This document shows, piece after piece, positions 24,611-33,310 of a DNA stretch of 64,000 bases (the first letter of the stretch is position 1; every line of letters begins with the position of its first letter). Origin of the DNA: Enterobacter sp. C2 (GTDB lineage Bacteria > Pseudomonadota > Gammaproteobacteria > Enterobacterales > Enterobacteriaceae); NCBI RefSeq assembly GCF_019880405.1, contig NZ_CP082269.1, forward strand, positions 2,046,001 through 2,110,000. Direction: 5' to 3'. A model generated the notes under the pieces. That model was not told the origin of the DNA. It worked only from the letters and a program-made list of their open reading frames with translations, and did no database searches. The translations under genes were made by a program, and so were the position numbers.

Positions 24611-25666
24611 ATGACTGGATCGAATAAGCTCAAACGAAGTGAACAGATCACCGGCACGCGTTTTGTAAAACGGATGTATCTGATGCGTATGCTCGGAACG
24701 CTGCTCTGCTTTTTTCCTATCCTCTCTGTGCTGCTTGAGCAGCATCAACCGCGCTGGCTTATCGTGCTGCTGGCCGCTAACGCCTTTATCTGGCCGACCT
24801 GCGCATTTCTGCGCGCGCGTCGAGCGCAAAAGCCCCTTACGTGTGAACACCACAACCTGATTGTTGACGGGGCGGCAGGCGGTTTCTGGATCGCCATGAT
24901 GGCGGTGAATCCGCTTCCCTCCGTGGTGATTGCCACCATTCTTCTCGCCGATCGCCTTGCGGCGGGCGGTATCGCGCTTGTGCGAAAGGCTGGCGCGACC
25001 ATGCTGTCGGTATTTGCCGCCGCCTGGCTGGCGCAGGGGATGGCTTTTGAGCCTGAGGTCTCCCAGCGAACGCTGCTTGCCACGCTGCCGCTTATTGCTA
25101 TCTACGTGCTGGCGTTGAGCGTGCTGACGGATAACATCGCCAAAAAGCTGCGCCACAAGAGCCATGAGCTGGAACGTATTGCGATGATGGATCCGCTGCT
25201 GGATATTGCCAATCGCCGCCTGCTGGAGAAGCGCATCCAGCATGAGCTAGAGAAACTACGCGACGCTGTCCACGCTTCATCTTTGATGTTTATCGATATC
25301 GATAACTTTAAAGAGGTGAATGACCGATTCGGTCATAAGGTGGGGGACACGCTGCTGGTGACGGTGTCTAAAATTTTGCACGTCGCCAGCCGAAAAACCG
25401 ATACACCGGCGCGCCTTGGGGGCGATGAGTTTGTGATCCTGCTTCCGAATACGTCACCGGAAGAGGCATTGGTTGTCGCCACGCGTATTATGGATGCCAC
25501 TGCCGCGATGACAGTCGCTCAGGATACTTCGTTTCGCTGTACGCTCAGCATCGGCATTGCCAACGCCACCGAAGATATGGAAACGACGACCGACTGGCTA
25601 AAAGCCGCTGACGACGCGCTCTATCGAGCTAAACGCGCGGGCAAGAACCGGATCTACGCCCACTGA
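24611..25666 (+). CDS. MASE2-GGDEF diguanylate cyclase
   Basis: 351 residues from ATG 24611 (a GTG sits one codon earlier). Residues 15-180 form a MASE2 membrane sensor like that of AdrA/DgcC; the GGDEF domain carries RLGGDEF near residue 270 and a complete I-site RKTD five residues before it. The enzyme should make c-di-GMP and be product-inhibited. It lies 120 bases after dgcF on the same strand but is not an obvious dgcF duplicate because its sensor domain differs. Confidence 0.88.
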   Translation: MTGSNKLKRSEQITGTRFVKRMYLMRMLGTLLCFFPILSVLLEQHQPRWLIVLLAANAFIWPTCAFLRARRAQKPLTCEHHNLIVDGAAGGFWIAMMAVNPLPSVVIATILLADRLAAGGIALVRKAGATMLSVFAAAWLAQGMAFEPEVSQRTLLATLPLIAIYVLALSVLTDNIAKKLRHKSHELERIAMMDPLLDIANRRLLEKRIQHELEKLRDAVHASSLMFIDIDNFKEVNDRFGHKVGDTLLVTVSKILHVASRKTDTPARLGGDEFVILLPNTSPEEALVVATRIMDATAAMTVAQDTSFRCTLSIGIANATEDMETTTDWLKAADDALYRAKRAGKNRIYAH

Positions 25667-25720
25667 CCAAACATGATAAATGCGCTAAGCTTAAGTTTTG
25701 TTTAGTGAAAAAGGCCCGTT

Positions 25721-26692
25721 ATGAAGACTCCTCAACTTCCTGAAAACGAGCAGCAGCGTCTGGCATCGCTTAACGAGTCCGGGCTGCTGGACTCTGGCAC
25801 ACATGAACGTTTTGACAGGCTTACCCGGCTGGCAAAACGGATGTTCGATGTCCCTATTGCGTTGATTAGCCTCGTTGATAGCGATACGCTGCACTTTAAG
25901 TCCTGCGACGGTATCCCCAACGGACAGGTGCTGCGTGACATCTCCTTTTGCGGCCATGCGATCCTCAGCCCTCAGCCGCTGGTCGTGCTGGACGCGCACC
26001 AGGACGAACGCTTTGTAGATAACCCACTCGTGGTCGGTCCGCCGCACATTCGTTTCTACGCGGGCTATCCGTTGCAGCTGCCGGACGGCTTCAGAGTCGG
26101 ATCGTTTTGTCTCGTTGCGCCCGAGTCGCGTGGGTTTACCTCTGACGAGATCGCGGTACTGAAGGACTTTGCCGCCATCGTGGAGGATGAGTTTGCTGCC
26201 ATTAGCGCGGCCACCACCGATGACCTTACCGGCCTGTTTAATCGCCGCGGGTTTAATAATCTTGGTAAATACGCTATCACCAGCGCTCGCCGCCGCGCCG
26301 AGCCGCTCACCCTCGCCTGGCTGGATCTCGATAAGTTTAAATATATTAATGACACCTTTGGTCACGAAGAGGGCGATAACGCCCTGCGGGCCATGGCCAA
26401 CCTGCTGCGCGACAGCTTTCGTGAAGCCGATCTGCTGATCCGTTACGGCGGCGATGAGTTCGCCATTCTCTTCTCGGATACCGATGAGCAGGGCGCGTGG
26501 GTCGCGATGCAGCACCTTGCTGAGCAGGCCGACGTGTTCAATCTGACGAGTGGTAAACCGTGGCAGCTGAACTTCTCCTGGGGCGTGAGCGAATACGATC
26601 ATGACAGCAATCCGGACATGACCAGTTGGATCGCCTCCGCCGATGAAAAGATGTATGCCATGAAAGAGAAAAACGAGCACAAAAACGGCTAG
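25721..26692 (+). CDS. GAF-GGDEF diguanylate cyclase
   Basis: 323 residues. A soluble N-terminal GAF domain (about 25-155, with LISLVDSDTLHFKS and DISFCGHAIL typical of this common GAF type) precedes a GGDEF domain with RYGGDEF at about 243 and I-site READ. It is cytoplasmic, unlike the two preceding membrane cyclases, so it should answer an internal signal. The stop codon is embedded in a perfect palindrome AAACGGCTAGCCGTTT (26683-26698). Confidence 0.88.
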   Translation: MKTPQLPENEQQRLASLNESGLLDSGTHERFDRLTRLAKRMFDVPIALISLVDSDTLHFKSCDGIPNGQVLRDISFCGHAILSPQPLVVLDAHQDERFVDNPLVVGPPHIRFYAGYPLQLPDGFRVGSFCLVAPESRGFTSDEIAVLKDFAAIVEDEFAAISAATTDDLTGLFNRRGFNNLGKYAITSARRRAEPLTLAWLDLDKFKYINDTFGHEEGDNALRAMANLLRDSFREADLLIRYGGDEFAILFSDTDEQGAWVAMQHLAEQADVFNLTSGKPWQLNFSWGVSEYDHDSNPDMTSWIASADEKMYAMKEKNEHKNG

Positions 26693-26717
26693 CCGTTTCC
26701 CGTTCACGCCGACAAAA

Positions 26718-26733
26718 TGTGATGACGCCCACA
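26718..26733. promoter_or_regulatory. Candidate CRP site upstream of uxaB
   Basis: TGTGA-TGACGC-CCACA matches the TGTGA-N6-TCACA consensus at nine of ten half-site positions. Its distance (137 bases to the start codon) fits activation of a hexuronate catabolic gene. Confidence 0.5.
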
Positions 26734-26820
26734 AATTTATATTCGTTTTAATAATTGACGCGAATAGGGCGTCTCATTTTGATCAAAACAGGGTTTCATG
26801 GTCGTAAAGTCTGGTAAGTT

Positions 26821-26831
26821 ATTGGACCAAT
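26821..26831. promoter_or_regulatory. Candidate ExuR/UxuR operator
   Basis: ATTGGACCAAT is a perfect inverted repeat resembling the central TTGGT/ACCAA arms of hexuronate-repressor sites, 39 bases before the uxaB start. Confidence 0.45.
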
Positions 26832-26869
26832 CTTCCCAGGTTGTATGACTAATCAAAAAGGAACTCATT

Positions 26870-28321
26870 GTGAACACGATAAACCGTCGCGATTTTCCCG
26901 GTGCCACCTATCCGGAACGTATCATTCAGTTTGGCGAAGGGAACTTCCTGCGCGCATTTGTCGACTGGCAGATCGATCTGCTTAATGAGCACACCGATCT
27001 TAACGCCGGTGTAGTTATCGTTCGTCCGATTAAGAGTGACTTCCCGCCCTCGTTGAGCACGCAGGATGGTCTCTACACCACTATCATTCGCGGCCTGAAC
27101 GAGCAGGGCGAAGCGGTGAGCGATGCGCGTCTGATCCGTTCCGTAAACCGTGAAATCAGCGTCTATGACCACTACGATGAGTTCCTCAAGCTGGCGCAAA
27201 ACCCTGAGATCCGCTTTGTGTTCTCAAACACCACCGAAGCGGGTATCAGCTACCACGCGGGTGATAAATTTGATGATGCGCCTGCCGTTAGCTACCCGGC
27301 GAAGCTGACCCGTCTGCTGTTCGAACGTTTTACTCACTTTAACGGCGCGGCGGATAAAGGCTGGATCATCATTCCGTGCGAGCTGATCGACTATAACGGC
27401 GACGCGCTGCGTGAGCTGGTGCTGCGCTATGCCAGCGAATGGGAATTGCCAGCCGCGTTTGTTCAGTGGCTGAACGAGGCCAACGCCTTCTGCTCAACCC
27501 TGGTTGACCGCATCGTAACCGGTTATCCGCGTGATGAAGTGGCGAAACTCGAAGCCGAACTGGGCTACCGTGATGGCTTCCTCGATACCGCAGAGCATTT
27601 TTATCTGTTTGTTATCCAGGGCCCGAAATCGCTGGCTTCCGAGCTGCGCCTCGACAAATTCCCGCTGAACGTGCTGATCGTGGATGACATCAAGCCCTAT
27701 AAAGAGCGCAAGGTAGCTATCCTCAACGGAGCACACACGGCGTTAGTCCCGGTGGCATTCCAGGCGGGTCTGGATACCGTGGGCGAGGCGATGAACGACA
27801 GCGAAATCTGCGCCTTTGTTGAAAAAGCGATCTACGAAGAGATTATTCCAGTGCTGGATCTGCCTCGCGACGAGCTGGAGTCTTTTGCCAGCGCCGTAAC
27901 GGGACGTTTCCGCAACCCCTACATCAAGCATCAGCTGCTCTCCATCTCCCTGAACGGCATGACTAAGTTCCGCACGCGTATTCTGCCGCAGCTGCTGGCA
28001 GGGCAGAAGGCGGCCGGTAAGCTGCCGGCGCGCCTGACCTTTGCTCTTGCTGCTCTGATTGCGTTCTATCGTGGCGAGCGTAACGGCGAAAGCTTCCCGG
28101 TCCAGGATGATGCTCACTGGATTGAACGTTTCCAGCAGCTGTGGAGCCAGCACCGCGATCGCCAGATTAGCACCAGCGAACTGGTGAAAGCCGTGCTTTC
28201 CGTTAGCGATCACTGGGAGCAGGACCTGACCCAGGTCAGCGGTTTGGTAGAGCAAGTCTCCCTGGATCTGGATGCCATTCTGTTGCGTGGCATGCGCGAG
28301 GCCGTTAAGCCGCTCTGCTAA
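26870..28321 (+). CDS. uxaB: Altronate oxidoreductase (tagaturonate reductase) UxaB
   Basis: 483 residues from a GTG preceded by AAAGGAA. It is nearly identical to E. coli UxaB across its length ([21 protein letters not shown], the NAD-binding N half, [17 protein letters not shown]). A polyol-specific long-chain dehydrogenase, it reduces D-tagaturonate to D-altronate with NADH in galacturonate breakdown, in the cytoplasm. Candidate CRP and ExuR sites lie upstream. A two-REP BIME follows. Confidence 0.96.
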   Translation: MNTINRRDFPGATYPERIIQFGEGNFLRAFVDWQIDLLNEHTDLNAGVVIVRPIKSDFPPSLSTQDGLYTTIIRGLNEQGEAVSDARLIRSVNREISVYDHYDEFLKLAQNPEIRFVFSNTTEAGISYHAGDKFDDAPAVSYPAKLTRLLFERFTHFNGAADKGWIIIPCELIDYNGDALRELVLRYASEWELPAAFVQWLNEANAFCSTLVDRIVTGYPRDEVAKLEAELGYRDGFLDTAEHFYLFVIQGPKSLASELRLDKFPLNVLIVDDIKPYKERKVAILNGAHTALVPVAFQAGLDTVGEAMNDSEICAFVEKAIYEEIIPVLDLPRDELESFASAVTGRFRNPYIKHQLLSISLNGMTKFRTRILPQLLAGQKAAGKLPARLTFALAALIAFYRGERNGESFPVQDDAHWIERFQQLWSQHRDRQISTSELVKAVLSVSDHWEQDLTQVSGLVEQVSLDLDAILLRGMREAVKPLC

Positions 28322-28334
28322 GTATTGGGTAAAC

Positions 28335-28410
28335 GCCGGGCGGCGCGCTGCTTGCACCGGCCTACGGTCTAATGCGATCTGTAGGCTGGGCAAGCGCAGC
28401 GCCGCCCGGC
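28335..28410. repeat. BIME: two inverted REP elements
   Basis: GCCGGGCGGCGCGCTGCTTG... ending GGCCTAC (28335-28365) and the inverted copy GTAGGCTGGGCAAGCGCAGC... ending GCCCGGC (28381-28410), separated by 15 bases. Standard 3'-flanking mosaic element after uxaB. Confidence 0.9.
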
Positions 28411-28591
28411 ATTTATTTGGCACCTAAATAGTTACAACATACATATATCATTCTAATCTATACACCTTCAGCTCCTGTGCAACCAATGGCTTAGTAGCCA
28501 ACAATTCCCACTACATTTTTGTAGCAAACTTGCAACCGTGACGGCGATCACGTTTAATAACCGTGTCTCTCTCATATGTCTGAATACCACC

Positions 28592-29506
28592 ATGATTGTT
28601 CGTCCTCATCAGCACTGGCTTGCGCGTATCTTCGTCTGGCATGGCTCAGTGCTACCAAAAATTTACTCGCGTCTGCTGCTTAACTTTATGCTCTCCGTGG
28701 CGGTCATTCTGATGCTGCCCTGGTATAGCTCGCTAGGCTTTAGGCTTACCGTGGCACCATTTAGCATCCTCGGTATCGCCGTGGCTATCTTCCTGGGCTT
28801 TCGCAATAACGCCTGCTACAGCCGCTATACCGAAGCGCGGGTACTCTGGGGGCAGCTGATGATCGCCTCCCGCTCGCTGCTGCGCGAGGTCAAAACCACG
28901 CTGCCAGCGGGGGAAGGGCGTCACCACTTTGTACTGCTGCTGATTGCCTTCGCGCACTGCCTGCGTCTGACACTGCGACGCAAACCGCTGGAGGGAACGC
29001 TGGCGAACTATCTCTCGCCCAGCGAACTGGTGAGGGTGATGAAAGCCCACTCACCGGCTAACCAGCTTCTGTTGATGATGGGGGAGTGGCTGGCCGCCCA
29101 GCGCGGGCCGAACGGGCTGTCTGACATTCTCTATCACAGTATGAACAACCGACTGAACGATATCTCGGCGGTGCTCTCCGGCTGTGAGCGCATTGCCTTT
29201 ACGCCGGTGCCGTTTGCCTATTCGCTCATTTTGCACCGCACGGTCTACCTGTTTTGTATTATGCTGCCCTTTGCGCTAGTTGTAGATTTGCACTACATGA
29301 CGCCTTTCGTCTCGGTACTTATCTCCTATACTTTTATATCGCTGGATACCTTAGCCGAAGAGCTGGAAGATCCGTTTGGCGTGGAAGATAACGATTTACC
29401 GCTGGATGCCATCTGCAATGCGATTGAGATAGATCTGCTGCAGATGAATGATGAAAACGTTGTGCCCGCAAAAATAGTGCCTGATAAGTATTACCAGCTT
29501 ACGTAA
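28592..29506 (+). CDS. yneE: Bestrophin-like membrane protein YneE
   Basis: 304 residues from ATG 28592 (MIVRPHQHW), the same start and length as E. coli YneE; an upstream in-frame ACG-rich extension to 28538 is not supported. Four membrane helices and the bestrophin features FLGFRNNACYSRYTEAR and LAEELEDPFGVEDNDLPLD are present. The family forms pentameric ion channels in the inner membrane; the ion for YneE is not settled. Confidence 0.9.
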   Translation: MIVRPHQHWLARIFVWHGSVLPKIYSRLLLNFMLSVAVILMLPWYSSLGFRLTVAPFSILGIAVAIFLGFRNNACYSRYTEARVLWGQLMIASRSLLREVKTTLPAGEGRHHFVLLLIAFAHCLRLTLRRKPLEGTLANYLSPSELVRVMKAHSPANQLLLMMGEWLAAQRGPNGLSDILYHSMNNRLNDISAVLSGCERIAFTPVPFAYSLILHRTVYLFCIMLPFALVVDLHYMTPFVSVLISYTFISLDTLAEELEDPFGVEDNDLPLDAICNAIEIDLLQMNDENVVPAKIVPDKYYQLT

Positions 29507-29560
29507 CGAAAGCCGGATGCGCCCGTTACCGGCTGGTTAAACCGCCAGGAGGGAAACACG

Positions 29561-29656
29561 ATGGAAAGAGTAATTCAGATGGTTGTTGTGCTGATTGCCT
29601 GCGTTGCGCTGTTTGCAACCGCCTACGATCTCTCGTTTGTAACTGAAATTCCATAG
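29561..29656 (+). CDS. 31-aa single-span membrane protein, unknown
   Basis: ATG at 29561 has a near-perfect Shine-Dalgarno (CAGGAGGG) at ideal distance. The product begins MERVIQMVVVLIACVALFAT and ends YDLSFVTEIP: one membrane helix (about residues 5-22) and a short acidic tail. It starts 55 bases after yneE and may share its transcript. I do not recognise it; it is not MgtS. Small single-span proteins of this kind often bind and tune larger membrane proteins. Confidence 0.7.
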   Translation: MERVIQMVVVLIACVALFATAYDLSFVTEIP

Positions 29657-29682
29657 CCATGCCTGTGGCAAACCTGCGTGTT

Positions 29683-29706
29683 CTCAGGGGCACTCTTGCC
29701 CCTGAG
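29683..29706. terminator. Hairpin between the small membrane protein and the chemoreceptor
   Basis: CTCAGGGGCA/TGCCCCTGAG, ten-base perfect arms with a CTCT loop, between convergent genes. No T-run follows on either strand, so termination efficiency is uncertain. Confidence 0.5.
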
Positions 29707-29731
29707 GGTTCGCGGTTGAACCGCTACATCG

Positions 29732-31300
29732 TTAACTCATCCGCAGCTGAAAGAAACGCACCGAGTCACGCAGATGCTCACTCTGTTCGGTCATTGAGTT
29801 CGCGGCAACCGCGGCCTGTTCTACCAGCGCCGCGTTCTGCTGAGTAACCTGATCCATCTGCTCAATGGCTACGCCGATCTCCCGGATCCCCTGGTGCTGT
29901 TCGTTCGATGCAGAGGAGATCTCTGCTACAATACCGGTCACTTTGTTCACCGAGCTGACAATCTCTTCCATCGCCCGGCTAGCGGTATCGGCATAGCGGG
30001 AGCCTTCGGTGATTTTATTCACCGTGCCGTCAATCAAGGTTTTAATCTCTTTTGCCGCATCGGCGCTTTTCTGCGCCAGGTTACGCACTTCACCCGCCAC
30101 GACGGCAAAGCCCTTACCTTGCTCACCCGCGCGAGCTGCCTCAACCGCCGCGTTTAGCGCCAGGATATTGGTCTGGAAGGCGATACCTTCAATCACCGCA
30201 ATGATGTCGACGATTTTTTGTGAGCTGTCAGAGATCTCATGCATGCGCATGAGCATATCGTGTACCTCTTTACCGCCTTTCACCGCCGTTTGCGAGGTCT
30301 GACGCGCCAGCTCGCTGGCCTTGTGCGCATTCTCGGCGTTGCTCTTCACGTTCTCGGTGATCTGCTGCATATTGGCCGAGGTCTGCACCAGCGAGGCAGC
30401 CTGCTCTTCGGTGCGCTGGGAAAGGTCGCTGTTGCCCATCGCAATTTCGCTGGCCGCCAGCGAGATAGACTCGCTGCCATGAATGATACCGTTGATAATC
30501 TCTGCCAGCCTGCCATTCATAAACTTGATGGTGGCCAGCAGGCTGCTGTGATCGTTGGCGTTAAGCGTAATATCGGTATTCAGCTTACCAGCGGCGATCT
30601 GCTGCATAATATCTACCGCATAGGCCGGTTCGCCCCCCAGCTGACGGGAGAGATTACGCGAAATAAACAGCGCAATGAACCCGGTTGCAATCAGGGCCAG
30701 CAGCAGCAGGCCCGAGAGCAGATACAGCGCCCGCTGATATCCCTGCGCCGACGCTTCACCCGCCTTGTTGCCGATAGCGATTTCCATATCCACCAGCGTA
30801 GCGAGATCCTTCATCAGCTGCGTGCGGTATTTCGCCGAGACGGCACCGCTGATTTTAGCGGCTTCATCAAGTCGTTCGGCATTTACCGCCTCAACCAGTT
30901 TGCCATTGACGTCGACAAAGTGCGTGAAGTTCTCACCCACCTGGCCAAACAGCGCCCGCATATCGTCCGGCAGCGCATCGGCAATCGCGGTGTAGTGTTT
31001 CTGCGCATTGAGGAAGATATCCTGGTTCTGCAACAGCTCCAGACGGTGCTTTTCACGCTCCTGAGGGGTAGGCGAGTTGATATACTGGATCTGCTGCAAA
31101 CGCATCTCTGACAGCACGCCGCGCATCTCCAGCGAATAGCGTACGCCGGGCAGGCGATTTTCCCGATATTTATCGATGTGCTGGTTGCTGGCGTTGAGCT
31201 GATAGATAGCCACTACGCCTAGCAGTAGCATCATGGCGATCAGAATAGAAAAACCGGTTAAAAGTTTGGTTAAAACCGTAGACTGCGCAAATTTTTTCAT
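29732..31300 (-). CDS. Methyl-accepting chemotaxis protein (4HB type)
   Basis: 522 residues. A four-helix-bundle ligand domain (about 35-185) lies between two membrane helices, followed by HAMP and a canonical signalling domain whose tip is IEGIAFQTNILALNAAVEAARAG... EQGKGFAVVAGEVRNLAQ. Methylation-type helices are present, but the protein ends SVRFFQLRMS without an NWETF-like pentapeptide. Unlike the chemoreceptor at 20.4 kb its tip is fully canonical. The ligand is unknown. Confidence 0.9.
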   Translation of the reverse strand: MKKFAQSTVLTKLLTGFSILIAMMLLLGVVAIYQLNASNQHIDKYRENRLPGVRYSLEMRGVLSEMRLQQIQYINSPTPQEREKHRLELLQNQDIFLNAQKHYTAIADALPDDMRALFGQVGENFTHFVDVNGKLVEAVNAERLDEAAKISGAVSAKYRTQLMKDLATLVDMEIAIGNKAGEASAQGYQRALYLLSGLLLLALIATGFIALFISRNLSRQLGGEPAYAVDIMQQIAAGKLNTDITLNANDHSSLLATIKFMNGRLAEIINGIIHGSESISLAASEIAMGNSDLSQRTEEQAASLVQTSANMQQITENVKSNAENAHKASELARQTSQTAVKGGKEVHDMLMRMHEISDSSQKIVDIIAVIEGIAFQTNILALNAAVEAARAGEQGKGFAVVAGEVRNLAQKSADAAKEIKTLIDGTVNKITEGSRYADTASRAMEEIVSSVNKVTGIVAEISSASNEQHQGIREIGVAIEQMDQVTQQNAALVEQAAVAANSMTEQSEHLRDSVRFFQLRMS

Positions 31301-31554
31301 AGTGAAGTCTTAGAAGAGATAGGTAAGACTAATAACGGCAGATATCGGAAAAGCATTGATCTAAATAGTTGATCTGTATCACATAAATTGATGTTTTTTA
31401 TTTTTCGAAATGCAATTTTGATTTTGTTTTGCATTTTTATGAACAGGGTGTTGAATAAGGGTGAACAGTTTGCAATAAGGCATCTGTCTTAATCCGATCT
31501 TAAGTCGTAAGATTTTGTGCTTTACTGAAGTAAAGGAACCCTGGAGGAGTGACA

Positions 31555-33114
31555 ATGACAGTCGGGAAACGAATTTCAAACGCGCTGGCGTTAAACTCCT
31601 CTCTTGGGCGTAGCATCTCTCTTTTTATGGCGGGCCTGCTCATTGCTGGCGTGGCCACCAGCGCCTGGACGCTAAACCGCTCCTGGGAGCGCACCGTTGA
31701 GGAGAGCGAGCGCAACGCCATCAACCTGTCGGTTTCCCAGGCTCGCCAGGCGGAAGATACCTTTCTGCAAGCTGAACTGGCGCTAAGAGATATCCGCCGG
31801 AACGTGCCGCAAGAGGGCGTATCGGCCATCGATGTGACGAAATTCAACCAGTACCTTACAGAGATCAAAGAGCGCGTGCCGCAGCTGCATGGCCTGTTTA
31901 TCTACGATTCACAGGGTAATATGAAATCTACGTCGTTTGGTCGCCAGCCCGCTATCACGAATAACGCTGACCGGGAATATTTTATTTATCACCGTAAAAA
32001 TGGCCACAGCAGCATCCATATTGGGCACGTGATCCGCAGCCGCTCTACCGGCGACCTTATTATCCCCGTGTCGCTGCGCCTGAACGATGCCGCGGGCGGC
32101 TTCGATGGCGTCGCCCTGGCGACGGTGAAAATTGACTACTTCCGCCACTTCTACAACTACTTTGAGCTGGGCAGTCGCGATCTGCTGGCGATCCTCAGCA
32201 CCGATGCGACGGTGCTCTATGCCCGCCCGTTTAACGATGATGTCATCAACCGTAACCTTTCGCGGAGCCCGCTATTTACTCAGGAGCTGGTCCGCCAGGA
32301 TCGCGGCAATGCGACGTGGCGTTCGGGTATCGATCACGTAGAGCGTATCTTTGGTTTCGCTCGCCTGGATCGTTACCCGCTGGTTGTGGCTGCGGGATAT
32401 GATAAGCCAGCGCTGTGGCATACCTGGCTGCGCGAGAGCCTGCCGGATATCGTGCTTAACGCTATGCTGCTGTTAGGCACGCTGATCATGGGCGCGCTCA
32501 TTTTTCGGGTGGTGAGGGTCAACGTCAGGGATCAGACGGAGTTGACCACGCTGCGGGATGAGCTGACCAGTATTAACCATACGCTGCAAACTATGGCGCT
32601 GGCGGATGGCCTGACGGGGCTGGCAAACAGACGGCAGTTCGATCTTTTTCTCTCTCAGTCGCTGAGAGCCGCCTCGCTGACCGGCAAGCCCGTCTCGCTG
32701 ATCATGCTGGATATCGACTACTTCAAACGCTACAACGACGCTTATGGTCATGTGGCGGGTGATAACTGCCTGCGGCAGGTGGGTGAGGCGTTGCAGAAGC
32801 TTAACCTGCGTCAGTCCGATCTTATTGCTCGCTACGGCGGAGAGGAGTTCGCGATTGTTCTGCCCAATACCGACCGTGAGGCGGCATTCACCATTGCCGA
32901 GCTTGCCGTTGCTGCCGTGCGCGCTATTCAACTCCCGCACCAGGAGTCGCTGACCGGGACCAAAGTGGTGACGATCAGCGCAGGTTGCTATAGCCTGGTC
33001 CCTCGCGGCGGCGATGATGATGCGCGTACGTTGAAAGAAGGCGCAGATGCTGCACTTTATAGCGCGAAAATGGCGGGGCGTGACCGCGCGGTTATTTCGG
33101 ATATTCACAAATAA
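31555..33114 (+). CDS. Membrane diguanylate cyclase with periplasmic CACHE-like sensor
   Basis: 519 residues from ATG 31555; GGAGG is seven bases upstream, whereas an in-frame GTG at 31549 would touch it. Two membrane helices (about 20-38 and 295-315) enclose a periplasmic double-CACHE-like domain (YDSQGNMKSTSFGRQPAITN, GHVIRSRSTGDLIIPVSLRL). The GGDEF domain has RYGGEEF at about 427 with I-site RQSD. It is divergent from the 29.7-31.3 kb chemoreceptor across 254 bases, so motility and c-di-GMP genes sit back to back. Confidence 0.9.
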   Translation: MTVGKRISNALALNSSLGRSISLFMAGLLIAGVATSAWTLNRSWERTVEESERNAINLSVSQARQAEDTFLQAELALRDIRRNVPQEGVSAIDVTKFNQYLTEIKERVPQLHGLFIYDSQGNMKSTSFGRQPAITNNADREYFIYHRKNGHSSIHIGHVIRSRSTGDLIIPVSLRLNDAAGGFDGVALATVKIDYFRHFYNYFELGSRDLLAILSTDATVLYARPFNDDVINRNLSRSPLFTQELVRQDRGNATWRSGIDHVERIFGFARLDRYPLVVAAGYDKPALWHTWLRESLPDIVLNAMLLLGTLIMGALIFRVVRVNVRDQTELTTLRDELTSINHTLQTMALADGLTGLANRRQFDLFLSQSLRAASLTGKPVSLIMLDIDYFKRYNDAYGHVAGDNCLRQVGEALQKLNLRQSDLIARYGGEEFAIVLPNTDREAAFTIAELAVAAVRAIQLPHQESLTGTKVVTISAGCYSLVPRGGDDDARTLKEGADAALYSAKMAGRDRAVISDIHK

Positions 33115-33310
33115 TTAACCTTAGTTGTTAGAATACGCGAAATTATTTTACTTTTTATATATGAAACGCCATTTCTATTTTGATAAAATAGTATTTCTTT
33201 TTGTGATCGGCGCGACAGATTGGTAGTAACGCAGGGTGATAGTATCTCCTGCGTTTTTCATAGCTGAAAAATATCAACCTGTATAAATAGCCGTGCCTTA
33301 TGGGATCACA

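Noticed and set aside
26683..26698. Palindrome AAACGGCTAGCCGTTT at the end of the GAF-GGDEF gene
   Set aside because: Contains the stop codon and has no T-run; may be a weak RNA hairpin but nothing supports a specific function.
25691..26734. 347-codon open frame antisense to the GAF-GGDEF gene
   Set aside because: The forward strand encodes complete GAF and GGDEF motifs; the reverse frame has no recognisable domain or ribosome binding site.
30239..31111. 290-codon + strand frame opposite the second chemoreceptor
   Set aside because: Shadow of the minus-strand chemoreceptor signalling and ligand domains; composition is atypical.
31301..31370. Possible flagellar sigma-28 promoter ahead of the second chemoreceptor
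   Set aside because: A TCCGATAT element resembles the GCCGATAA -10 box, but no TAAAGTTT-like -35 element is at the required distance.
33202..33217. CRP-like site before the orphan PTS gene
   Set aside because: TGTGA-N6-CGACA matches only eight of ten half-site positions and has a poor right arm; not strong enough to list as its own feature.
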